DNA from: Planctomycetaceae bacterium
GTDB taxonomy: Bacteria > Planctomycetota > Planctomycetia > Pirellulales > Lacipirellulaceae
Direction: 5' to 3'
Assembly (NCBI GenBank): GCA_002702655.1
Contig: PABB01000017.1
Coordinates: 62,001-126,000 of the forward strand
DNA length: 64,000 nucleotides
The position numbers and the translations under genes were made by a program. The notes beneath the pieces are model-generated. The model did no database searches and was not told where the DNA came from. It saw only the letters and a program-made list of their open reading frames with translations. This document shows, piece after piece, positions 38,645-45,786 of the stretch. Numbering within the stretch: the first letter of the stretch is position 1; each line of letters opens with the position of its first letter.

Positions 38645-38671
38645 TAGCCGCCGGTCAATGACCGGGGGCTA
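38645..38671. repeat. Palindromic hairpin (possible REP-like element or terminator)
   Basis: TAGCC-g-CCGGT-caatg-ACCGG-g-GGCTA forms a near-perfect hairpin 48 bases after the lipoprotein stop. Only TTTG follows, so the terminator function is weak. The CCGGTCA palindrome with GGGGCT is reminiscent of dispersed planctomycete palindromes, but this window has one copy. Confidence 0.5.
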
Positions 38672-38697
38672 TTTGCATTGCGAAAAGGATTTGCCGG

Positions 38698-39411
38698 ATG
38701 TTGTCGGAATTCGCTCTCGCGCTGTTGGCAGGAGGATCGATGCTGGCGACTGCGGGGCCGCCGCCGGCGGTTAGCCCAGCTCCCCAAGCGAGTCTGGCGA
38801 CCGCGGGAGGCGTTTCGCCGTCGAACCAAGCGGCGTTCCGCTTACGGATGATCGAGGCTTCACTCACGAAATGCCGCCGGCTCGGCTTCTCGCTCGACTG
38901 GACGCTTGCCGCGGGAGTCGTGGTCGCCGATGAAACGCAAATCGACTTCGTTGATTTCCTGTTGAGGCACGACCTGGCAAACGTCTTGGCGGACCCGACC
39001 ATTGTGACGGTTGCCGGCCGTTCCGCCGAGTTCTTCTCGGGCGGTCAGGTTCCCATCGGCGAGCCGGCGCCAGGGAAGAGCGGCGAATTCGTCGAAATCG
39101 GCACGCGCGCCACGATCCGCTACGTTCAACTCGACGGCGATCGCGTGCGAGCCGAAATTCGGCTCCGCGTCACCACCTTGGACGAGTCGCGTTCGATCGA
39201 CTCGCCCACGGGGCTTCGGCCGGCCTTGAAGTCGCGCGAGATCGATACAGGCATTGACGTCGCCAGCGGCGAGACGGTGATGCTGGCCGGATTGCGGTCG
39301 CGCTTTGCCGGCGTTGGTCCTGACGCCGACGGCGAGAATGCGGACGAGACAGTGCTGATCGTGCTTGTGACGCCGGAGTTGATCGACTCCCAGGCTGCCG
39401 ACGCGCGGTGA
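38698..39411 (+). CDS. Stand-alone secretin-type domain protein
   Basis: A 237-aa protein from the ATG at 38698. A hydrophobic N-terminus may export it. Residues about 90-235 align in pattern with the C-terminal secretin domain: LADPTIVTVAGRSAEFFSGG, GQVPIGEP, GTRATIRYVQLDGDRVRAEI, IDTGIDVASGETVMLAGLRS. Normal secretins carry several N domains before this part; here they are absent. It may pair with separately encoded N-domain proteins (57164-60160, 19127-20410) or be a diverged periplasmic protein. It stands after a lipoprotein gene and a hairpin. Channel formation is not demonstrated. Confidence 0.75.
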   Translation: MLSEFALALLAGGSMLATAGPPPAVSPAPQASLATAGGVSPSNQAAFRLRMIEASLTKCRRLGFSLDWTLAAGVVVADETQIDFVDFLLRHDLANVLADPTIVTVAGRSAEFFSGGQVPIGEPAPGKSGEFVEIGTRATIRYVQLDGDRVRAEIRLRVTTLDESRSIDSPTGLRPALKSREIDTGIDVASGETVMLAGLRSRFAGVGPDADGENADETVLIVLVTPELIDSQAADAR

Positions 39412-39606
39412 CCCCGGCTGGAAGCGGTAAGAGCTACCAGCTTGTCACATCCGTTGCGTGCCGTTGTTGGGTACGCCGGGCCCCAACTTCCGCCGAACTC
39501 GGTGCGCGCGTCACATCTACTGAACATGGCCGCCGCCGTGCGCTTGGCAATCCGCCGCCATTGCGGGAATTCACCTAGTTTCGCCGCCAGATTGGCACAG
39601 CGAAGT

Positions 39607-39637
39607 TTGCCAACGGGCGATCCCGGCAAGCTATAAT
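39607..39637 (+). promoter_or_regulatory. Promoter of the ChbG-like gene
   Basis: A perfect -10 TATAAT (39632-39637) with a -35-like TTGCCA (39607-39612); the spacing of 19 is slightly long. Transcription would begin near 39644, upstream of the ATG at 39676. This supports 39676, not the earlier TTG at 39637, as the start. Confidence 0.6.
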
Positions 39638-39675
39638 TGTCGGAGATGTTCGACACGCATTCTGGGGATTCTGCA

Positions 39676-40728
39676 ATGATTCTGCCGCACACCCGAGCCC
39701 CCCTCCGGACTCAACGGGCTCTCGTCGCCCTCGCGCTGCTTGGGACGGCCTTTGCTACGTCTACGGTTCGAGCGGAAACTTGGGCCGCTCGACTTGGCTA
39801 TCCCGCGGGCCAGAAAGTCATCCTGCTGCAGACCCGCGAGATGGGTCTCTGCTACGCCACCAATGCGGCGGATGAACAATTGTGGAGCGAAGGCGTTCGC
39901 CATTCGTCGGCCGCGATGGCGCCGTGTCCCTGGTTTGCGGACTATGTCGACCGGACCAGGGACTACCCCAAGTCAGACGTGGGGTTAACGTTGACGCTCA
40001 ATTCCGAGTGGCCGCGGTACAGGTGGCAGCCACTCGCTCATGACGATGCTGTAGCATCGCTAGTCGACCAGCAAGGCTACTTGTGGACGACCACCACGCA
40101 GACCCTGGTCAGCGCCGCGCCGGCCGATGTCGAGAGCGAGTTGCACGCACAGATTCTCCATGCGAACTTGGCGGGTATGCGACCGACGCATCTGACGACA
40201 CACTTGGGAACGTTGTATTCGCGCGCCGATCTCGTCGAAGTCTACCTGAAGCTCGCGCAGAGCTACTGGATTCCGGCGGTCATCATTGAACTGACGCCTG
40301 ACCAACTTGATCGATTTCGCAGCATGGGATTCCCTTTGCCGGACGAATTGGTCGCCGCCGTGCAGGCCTACCCGCTGCCGAAACTCGACGACTTGCAGTT
40401 CGTCGAGTCGGCCGAATCGTACGAAGCAAAAAAGGCCGCGTTTCTGGAACTGGTTGACGGGCTGCAGCCTGGTCTGACTAGCATCGCGCTGCATCCTGCC
40501 GTTGATGAGCCGGCTTTGCGGCGCATCGTTGACAACGCGGAGCAACGCGTGTGGGATCTCCAGTTGCTGGTTGATCCGGATATCCGGGATCGTCTGAATG
40601 CGGCCGACGTGACGCTGACGACTTGGCAAGAGATCATGGATCGGTTCGAGGGTCGCGTTCCGCCCGGGGACAGCGTTTCAGGTGCGACGAGCGCCGCATC
40701 CGCGCCCCGTGCAGGAGGCGCCCCATGA
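39676..40728 (+). CDS. ChbG/YdjC-like deacetylase-fold protein with altered metal site
   Basis: A 350-aa protein from the ATG at 39676 with a signal peptide (RALVALALLGTAFATSTVRA). The fold and blocks resemble the YdjC/ChbG family of carbohydrate deacetylases: VILLQTREMGLCYATNAA in place of the usual ADD-G-CH segment, GLTLTLNSEW, and MRPTHLTTHLGTLYSRADLV. The catalytic/metal Asp pair is Arg-Glu here and the following His is Tyr, while the later His residues in TTHLGT are kept. The usual zinc site is therefore damaged or changed. It overlaps the next gene by 4 bases (ATGA). Enzyme activity is uncertain. Confidence 0.8.
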   Translation: MILPHTRAPLRTQRALVALALLGTAFATSTVRAETWAARLGYPAGQKVILLQTREMGLCYATNAADEQLWSEGVRHSSAAMAPCPWFADYVDRTRDYPKSDVGLTLTLNSEWPRYRWQPLAHDDAVASLVDQQGYLWTTTTQTLVSAAPADVESELHAQILHANLAGMRPTHLTTHLGTLYSRADLVEVYLKLAQSYWIPAVIIELTPDQLDRFRSMGFPLPDELVAAVQAYPLPKLDDLQFVESAESYEAKKAAFLELVDGLQPGLTSIALHPAVDEPALRRIVDNAEQRVWDLQLLVDPDIRDRLNAADVTLTTWQEIMDRFEGRVPPGDSVSGATSAASAPRAGGAP

Positions 40729-41162
40729 GACGACCGCTGCGAAGAGTATCGCTCGCGCTCGCGATCGTTGCCGCGTGTAGTCTTGTCGCCACGCGGACGC
40801 ACGCTCAGATCAGTCCGTACCAAAAACCGTACGTCGTCGATCCGCGCCAGATCGACAACGTCGACACGTTTCTATTCAACAAGTACTTCTATCGCAATCC
40901 TGCGGTAAGCCCGTACGTCAACCTCTCGCGCCGCGGAACGCCGGTGGGCGATGCGTACACCTCGTTCGTGCGGCCCGAGATGCAGCGACGCGAGCAAGCG
41001 GCTCAAAGCCAACGGACCTACATCCAGCAGCGCAAACTTTCCGGCAACGTGGGGCACACCTATTACGGCGGCCCGCCGCGAAATTCCAATGCGCGGCCGA
41101 ACACGAGCCGGATGCCAGCGAGTTTGACGCCCTACTACGGACAGCAATACCAGCGAAGGTAG
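40725..41162 (+). CDS. Small exported Tyr/Gln/Arg-rich protein
   Basis: A 145-aa protein with a signal peptide (VSLALAIVAACSLVATRTHA) and a mature part rich in Tyr, Pro, Gln and Arg (PYVNLSRRGTPVGDAY, QRTYIQQRKLSGNVGHTYYG). There are no cysteines. It overlaps the ChbG-like gene by 4 bases and is likely translationally coupled. It might be a structural or surface-associated protein; the function is unknown. The stop at 41162 faces the membrane gene pair. Confidence 0.7.
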   Translation: MRRPLRRVSLALAIVAACSLVATRTHAQISPYQKPYVVDPRQIDNVDTFLFNKYFYRNPAVSPYVNLSRRGTPVGDAYTSFVRPEMQRREQAAQSQRTYIQQRKLSGNVGHTYYGGPPRNSNARPNTSRMPASLTPYYGQQYQRR

Positions 41163-41189
41163 CTTCGGGCGCAACGCGACGCCGGTCGG

Positions 41190-41876
41190 TCAGGGGCTGC
41201 CGAGCAGCGCCCGCCACGCGATGCCCGCGACCTTGACGTACGCGTTGTCCCACGCCTCTGGGCGCAGGAACTGCACCTCCTGCTGCGGCGAGCCGACGAA
41301 CGGGCGCAGTAGCCACGCCAACTGGACGGCTACCAGAACGTAGATGCCGGCCCAGGCAACTAGCAGCTTGCGATGTCGTGGATTGCGTGAAATCAGCGGT
41401 CGGTAGTACTGACGCAGCAGGTATTGGGCGCCAAGGCTTGCCGCGGCGAACATTACGCCGTTGAACGCGAGCGCCTGGTCGTAACGCGTGCTGGAGGCAT
41501 ACCACACGATGGTCAGCGGACTGAGCGCCGCCAGCATGATGGCCAACCCCGCCTGGGCTGCGACGAGGGCCCGCACCGACTCACCGAAATCGCGGCGTAA
41601 ACCCGCAATGCTGCTCAGCACGAAGAAACTGGGCAGTCCCACCACAAACGCGCCGCACAACAGCAGCGGCACTTTCACGGCGGAGTAAATCATCTGCCGC
41701 AACCACTGCTCCTGTCCTGTGAGTCCGCGGAACGCCCCCATCACGGCGCCGTACCAGAGGGCGAACGCGGCCAGGCACGCCCCGAGCCGCCAGACGGCGG
41801 GTCCGACCCGCGCTGCCCGGGTCGTCCAGGCGGCCCGCCGCAGGATATCGTCGGCCGTGGTCAGCAGCGATTCCAC
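41190..41876 (-). CDS. Polytopic membrane protein (paralogue of next gene)
   Basis: About 228 aa from a GTG at 41876, 5 bases after the upstream gene's stop. It has six hydrophobic segments (LGACLAAFALWYGAVMGAF, KVPLLLCGAFVVGLPSFFVL, GLAIMLAALSPLTIVWYAS, VMFAAASLGAQYLL, VAWAGIYVLVAVQLAWLL). Its closing block WLLRPFVGSP matches WVLRPFIGSP in the adjacent protein, so the two are tandem paralogues of one membrane family common in planctomycetes. No enzymatic motif is visible. Co-transcription with the 41882 gene is expected. Confidence 0.8.
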   Translation of the reverse strand: MESLLTTADDILRRAAWTTRAARVGPAVWRLGACLAAFALWYGAVMGAFRGLTGQEQWLRQMIYSAVKVPLLLCGAFVVGLPSFFVLSSIAGLRRDFGESVRALVAAQAGLAIMLAALSPLTIVWYASSTRYDQALAFNGVMFAAASLGAQYLLRQYYRPLISRNPRHRKLLVAWAGIYVLVAVQLAWLLRPFVGSPQQEVQFLRPEAWDNAYVKVAGIAWRALLGSP

Positions 41877-41881
41877 GGGCT

Positions 41882-42763
41882 TCAGTCTCCAAAGAGCAGG
41901 CGACCGAGCGCCGTCAGCACGCCGGTGAAGAAATTGGACTGCCGCTCGCGGAACCAGGTGAACTCCTTGTCGGGCGACCCAATAAACGGTCGCAGCACCC
42001 AACTCATTTGGGCCCCAACCAGCGCGAACAGCACAATCCAGCAGCGAAACACCAATCGCGTCTGACCGGCCAGCGCCTGCCCGGGCGGCATATCCAAGGC
42101 GCCGTCGGTCGAGTCTTGCTCAGCCGCCGACTGCTGTGGTTCGGATGGTGTTTGATCGGGCGGCGCGGCCGCCGCCTCGTCAGGTTTCGGCTGCTGCGGG
42201 GAATTCCGGGCAGCCTGCACAGCGTCGATGCTGGTCAGCCGATGCAGCGTTTGCAGCAGAAAGATCAGACCCAGCACGCCGGCCACCGTGAACATCGCCA
42301 CGTTCAGCAGCACGATGAAAGGGTGGCTGTTGGTCGTCAGCGAGAAAAATGCCACGATGGGACCCAGAGATGCAAGCACCACGGCGTTGACCGCCAAGGC
42401 CGCCACCAACAGATCGAAGAGCCCGGCCAGGCGAAGTCGCGACCCGACCAACGCGTTCAACACGTACAACGACGGCAGCGTCACCAGCAACGTCAGCAGA
42501 AACAAGAGCGGCGTCTTAATTGTCGACGCGACCAACTGCATCAGGCGCGGGCTGACGCCAGCCAAGTTCTCCGGCACTTCCTTCAGCAGCGAGAAGCTGC
42601 CCATGCAGAGGCCGTAAATCATGCAGAGCGCGGTCGTGGCATAGAGCAATTGTTGCACGTCGACCCGCAGGCCGCCTTCGCGTGCCAAGAGTTCCGGGCG
42701 CGTGGCGTCGCCGCGCAACAGGCGGTCCACGTCGGCGAACCACCGCCTGAGTGTTTCGTGCAT
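41882..42763 (-). CDS. Polytopic membrane protein (paralogue)
   Basis: A 293-aa protein from the ATG at 42763. A short helical N-terminus (HETLRRWFADVDRLLRG) is followed by about six membrane helices (LLYATTALCMIYGLCMGSF, TPLLFLLTLLVTLPSLYVLN, LLVAALAVNAVVLASLGPI) and a Pro/Gln/Glu-rich cytoplasmic loop around residues 195-235. It ends with WVLRPFIGSPDKEFTWF. It shares layout and the RPFIGSP block with the next gene. It could be a YIP1-like or other small-molecule membrane family; I do not assign one. Confidence 0.8.
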   Translation of the reverse strand: MHETLRRWFADVDRLLRGDATRPELLAREGGLRVDVQQLLYATTALCMIYGLCMGSFSLLKEVPENLAGVSPRLMQLVASTIKTPLLFLLTLLVTLPSLYVLNALVGSRLRLAGLFDLLVAALAVNAVVLASLGPIVAFFSLTTNSHPFIVLLNVAMFTVAGVLGLIFLLQTLHRLTSIDAVQAARNSPQQPKPDEAAAAPPDQTPSEPQQSAAEQDSTDGALDMPPGQALAGQTRLVFRCWIVLFALVGAQMSWVLRPFIGSPDKEFTWFRERQSNFFTGVLTALGRLLFGD

Positions 42764-42950
42764 GTCAGTCGAGCCCGCGGCCAAGATGAGGAGAAACCTC
42801 CATCATTTTCGCTGGTTCTCAACGGGAAGTAAAACGTGCGTCCTCGGCGGTCCGTCGGCGGGACCTGTTGCCCGCCTTTCCCAGGGCGGCCCGGTTGGCC
42901 GGTTTGGGCAGGCCTATTTCCCCGAAAAAGTAGGCACGAATGAAGTTTTC

Positions 42951-42979
42951 TTGATCTGAACTCGGGCACCGCTTAATCT
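42951..42979 (+). promoter_or_regulatory. Candidate promoter of a leader or small RNA
   Basis: TTGATC (42951-42956), spacer of 17 bases, TAATCT (42974-42979). The -35 is good and the -10 moderate. Transcription would start near 42986 and run into the structure at 43027-43099. Confidence 0.35.
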
Positions 42980-43026
42980 ACAAGGATTAGGAAATCCCCC
43001 AGTTTCACGAGTTCGATCTCACGCCA

Positions 43027-43099
43027 AGCCGTCGTCAATCCGCGTCTGTCGCCGCTCGCCCGAGCGGTTGACGAGTCGCTGATTGGCGACGGCTTTTTT
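43027..43099 (+). terminator. Large terminator/attenuator-like structure before the PEP-CTERM gene
   Basis: The 14-bp outer stem AGCCGTCGTCAATC pairs with GATTGGCGACGGCT (one G-U), followed by a run of six T (43094-43099). An inner hairpin CCGCTCG-cc-CGAGCGG sits in the loop. There is no plus-strand gene upstream, so it ends either a small RNA or a leader transcript 60 bases before the ATG at 43161. This may allow attenuation control. Confidence 0.6.
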
Positions 43100-43160
43100 C
43101 GTGGCCTGTTCTCCTGGCGTCTGCCGCGCCGTTCCTGATCCTCTCTTGCGAGTACCACCG

Positions 43161-43997
43161 ATGAAAGCCGCTGTCGCCCGTCAAACCTGTTGGGGACACT
43201 TCGTCGCCGTTCTAGCTGTGATCGGCTGTGCCGCCAGTTCCGGCCGCGCCGACGACGATTTCAACGACAACACTCCTGCTCCGCAGTGGGTGGTGATCGA
43301 AGACAACTCGGCCGCACTCGCGATCGACGAAGTGAATGGACAAGTCGAAGTTGATGCGGACGGCTCTAGCAGCGCGATCGACGACGCCATCTTCCTGAGC
43401 GACGCCAGCGCCGGCTACGCGTTGTCGACGGCGGCCGATTTTGAAATCCAGATCCAGTTCACGCTCGAAGCGTTTGTCGCCGTCGGCTCGGCCGGCGACG
43501 CATTCGCGTTTGTGTTTGGCGTGGGCGAAGATCTCGATGGCCAGAATTCCGCCGCGATCGCCTGGGCCCTGGGGAACCTGGGAGTCGGAACCGCTTCGAC
43601 CGTTGTCAGCGACTACCGCGTTAACGACGCCTCCACGGGGCCCACTCTACTGGGCGCTGGGCCGTCGGTCGGCACGCTGCCGCAAGCCGTCACGTTCATA
43701 GCGGCCTACGACACGGCGCTCGATCGGCTCACGCTCAGCATCCCAGAAGTCTCGGCAAGCACGGACTTGGACGGATTGGTCCAGGGGCAATGGGGCGCCA
43801 GTGCGTTGCGATATTCGTTCGGCGCACGCGGGGAAGGCTACTCAGTCGCCGGCGATGAGGCGTATTTCGACAACTTTCAGGTCGTCAGCGGCCGGTTTGT
43901 ACCCGAGCCGGGTGCGCTCACACTGGTCATCGCAGGAGCGATGGCCTGGGGGGTGCGGCGGCGAAGATTCGTTGCTGATCGTACCGCACGCACGTAG
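43161..43997 (+). CDS. PEP-CTERM anchored exported protein
   Basis: A 278-aa protein from the ATG at 43161. The signal peptide is FVAVLAVIGCAASSGRA. The mature part resembles a lectin/LamG-like beta sandwich (DDFNDNTPAPQWVVIEDNSA, FEIQIQFTLEAFVAVG, RYSFGARGEGYSVAGDEAYF). The C-terminal sorting signal is VPEPGALTLVIAGAMAWGVR followed by an Arg-rich end, the PEP-CTERM motif recognised by exosortase. It is likely exported and processed at the cell surface. The terminator-like structure upstream suggests leader control. Confidence 0.88.
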   Translation: MKAAVARQTCWGHFVAVLAVIGCAASSGRADDDFNDNTPAPQWVVIEDNSAALAIDEVNGQVEVDADGSSSAIDDAIFLSDASAGYALSTAADFEIQIQFTLEAFVAVGSAGDAFAFVFGVGEDLDGQNSAAIAWALGNLGVGTASTVVSDYRVNDASTGPTLLGAGPSVGTLPQAVTFIAAYDTALDRLTLSIPEVSASTDLDGLVQGQWGASALRYSFGARGEGYSVAGDEAYFDNFQVVSGRFVPEPGALTLVIAGAMAWGVRRRRFVADRTART

Positions 43998-44029
43998 CGA
44001 AAGCCGTGCGGGCCCGCCCCAGGCGTCGT

Positions 44030-44224
44030 TCAGCGGTAGCGGAGCCAGAGTTTCGCGCTCCCCACAGCGATTCCCAGCAGGGACAAGCCCCACACCAGCG
44101 GCAGGCCAAGCCAGAGCCCGACCGGCAATCCCACGATGCTTGTCGCCAGGCCGTAGCTGAGCAGGTTACGACTCAACCGAAGACGGTCGTACTCGTCCTG
44201 CGGCGTTCGATCGTCGGCATGCAT
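44030..44224 (-). CDS. Small two-helix membrane protein
   Basis: A 64-aa protein from the ATG at 44224: a polar N-terminus, then two hydrophobic helices (SYGLATSIVGLPVGLWLG and LVWGLSLLGIAVGSAKLWL). The small size, coherent hydrophobic pattern and ATG support a real gene. No family can be named. It is convergent with the PEP-CTERM gene, 33 bases apart. Confidence 0.6.
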   Translation of the reverse strand: MHADDRTPQDEYDRLRLSRNLLSYGLATSIVGLPVGLWLGLPLVWGLSLLGIAVGSAKLWLRYR

Positions 44225-44467
44225 AGTCGGGCCTCCCTCCGGCTATTCTCCGCCATGGCGGCAATCTTGGCGAGAATGTGCGAGCCGTAGCGTGGCTATC
44301 GCGTAGAGCCGGGAGGAGCGACTGACACGTTTCAGCAGGGGAAGAGCGGCTGAAGGATCGCAAGAATCACCGCAGCTGGGGCGATATCCGGCAGCTCTTC
44401 GCATCGGTTCCGAATGAACAGGGCGAAGCGGCCAAACCGCGTGCAAAACGGGCGCCGCGCAGAAAGA
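44225..44467. other. Non-coding region
   Basis: About 240 bases upstream of the small membrane gene; it probably contains its promoter. No other feature is seen. Confidence 0.4.
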
Positions 44468-44503
44468 CGCGGCAGGAGGGGATTCTCGGGTCCTCCTGCC
44501 GCG
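44468..44503 (-). terminator. Terminator-like hairpin after the second PEP-CTERM gene
   Basis: A 12-bp perfect stem (44468-44479 with 44492-44503, core GCGGCAGGAGG/CCTCCTGCCGC) with a 12-base loop. On the minus strand it is followed by TCTTTCT. It lies 52 bases past the stop of the gene ending at 44556. Confidence 0.7.
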
Positions 44504-44555
44504 CTGTATCAGGCGCCACTACGGATGCGGGCTCAAAGATGCACGCGCCAATGTC

Positions 44556-45482
44556 TCATTGGCGGCGGCGAAGTGCGAGCGTCAAGCCGGCTGCGGCTGC
44601 CAAGAGTCCGCACGTCGCAGGTTCGGGCACTTGTGCCGGGCGATTGAGGGCGTCCAACCGACCTTGCATATCGTTGGCCGACAGGACCTCATTCGTCAGC
44701 GCGACAGAGTCAATGCGCCCGTGGAAGAACTCCTGGGTGCCGTTGGAAAAGGCGCCCACGCCGACAGCCGAACTGCCGGCGCCACCATCATACCAGTCGC
44801 CGCCAAAGAGCCCGGTGTCAGTCCCGGACGTCGTGAAGCTGACATCTCCGTCCGTCAGATTGGCGACATTCCAGGTGACGTCGGTCGTAGCGCCATTCCA
44901 ACTGGCGGTCAGCACCACATACAGCCAGTCACCGGCATCATAGTTAATCACCGTCTCGCGGTCGCCATTCGAATCACCAAACGTGGTTGTCAATTCGCCA
45001 TCGTCGCCATTCTCATAGGCGCGCAACATATACATGCGTTGGCCCGTGCGGGCAGCCAGAACATACCGGCCGTTTGAGTCCGGCGGGCTCGAATAGGCGT
45101 CCGCCTGAAGAACGGCTTCAACCGTAAAGCTCGACGATGCAAAGGGCACCGCCCCCGTGGTGACGAGACCTGCGCCGTTTGACCGGCTGGCAACATCGAT
45201 CTCTGGCTGGTAAGCCTGCCCCACGCCGCCCCAGCCCGGGACAAACTGGATGTTGTTGACATCGCCGCTGCCGCCGGCAGCACGCATCAGGTCATAGCTG
45301 TTGGCGCTGCCGTCAGCCAATCGTGTCGAATCGTCGGCGCCTTCGAAGCCGTATTGAAACAACAGATTGGCGTTTGCCTGTTGCATGGCTTCCAGATCTG
45401 CCACGGCGGCGTCCACTCGCTGCGCGACGCCAATGGCGAGAATTGCAAGGGCGACTGCCCCCGCACGAACTCGAACAGTCAT
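44556..45482 (-). CDS. PEP-CTERM protein with LamG/concanavalin-like domain
   Basis: A 308-aa protein from the ATG at 45482, with GGAG 8 bases upstream. The signal peptide is GAVALAILAIGVAQRVDA. A LamG-type beta sandwich follows (LLFQYGFEGADDSTRLADGS, FASSSFTVEAVLQADAYSS, AGDWLYVVLTASWNG, FFHGRIDSVALTNEVLS). The C-terminus has VPEPATCGLLAAAAGLTLAL followed by RRRQ, the exosortase signal. It is probably surface-exposed and may bind polysaccharide, by family analogy. It is followed by a terminator-like hairpin. Confidence 0.9.
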   Translation of the reverse strand: MTVRVRAGAVALAILAIGVAQRVDAAVADLEAMQQANANLLFQYGFEGADDSTRLADGSANSYDLMRAAGGSGDVNNIQFVPGWGGVGQAYQPEIDVASRSNGAGLVTTGAVPFASSSFTVEAVLQADAYSSPPDSNGRYVLAARTGQRMYMLRAYENGDDGELTTTFGDSNGDRETVINYDAGDWLYVVLTASWNGATTDVTWNVANLTDGDVSFTTSGTDTGLFGGDWYDGGAGSSAVGVGAFSNGTQEFFHGRIDSVALTNEVLSANDMQGRLDALNRPAQVPEPATCGLLAAAAGLTLALRRRQ

Positions 45483-45786
45483 GATTACTCCTGGATAGAA
45501 CTTGGTCCGACTCATAGGATGCACGAACCTCTTTCCTGTTCCCCGAAATCCGTTGCGCGCAACGTACTCACCAGATGCAACGGAAGCCCGACACAACGGA
45601 AGCCCGACAAAATGCCGAGAATAGCGAATGACGAGCAATGCGGCGCAAAACTTGGGCCAAAGACAAGGTAGCGCGGAGCCGTTAGGGGCTCACAAGCTTG
45701 CTCCAGACTATCGGCAGGCGCTGGGGCAAACAACGCACATTATCGAAAAATAAGGTCCGATATGCGAACGGGCCTTTCAAGACTTG
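45483..45786. other. Non-coding region
   Basis: About 300 bases between the PEP-CTERM gene start and the VWA gene stop. A 16-base unit CAACGGAAGCCCGACA is directly repeated near 45578-45609. No gene is seen. Confidence 0.5.

Larger units (their letters stand above)
42764..43160. other. Divergent promoter region with structured element
   Basis: About 400 bases between the minus-strand membrane pair and the PEP-CTERM gene. It includes a promoter-like pair (42951-42979) and a terminator-like structure (43027-43099). No ORF of interest lies here. Confidence 0.6.
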
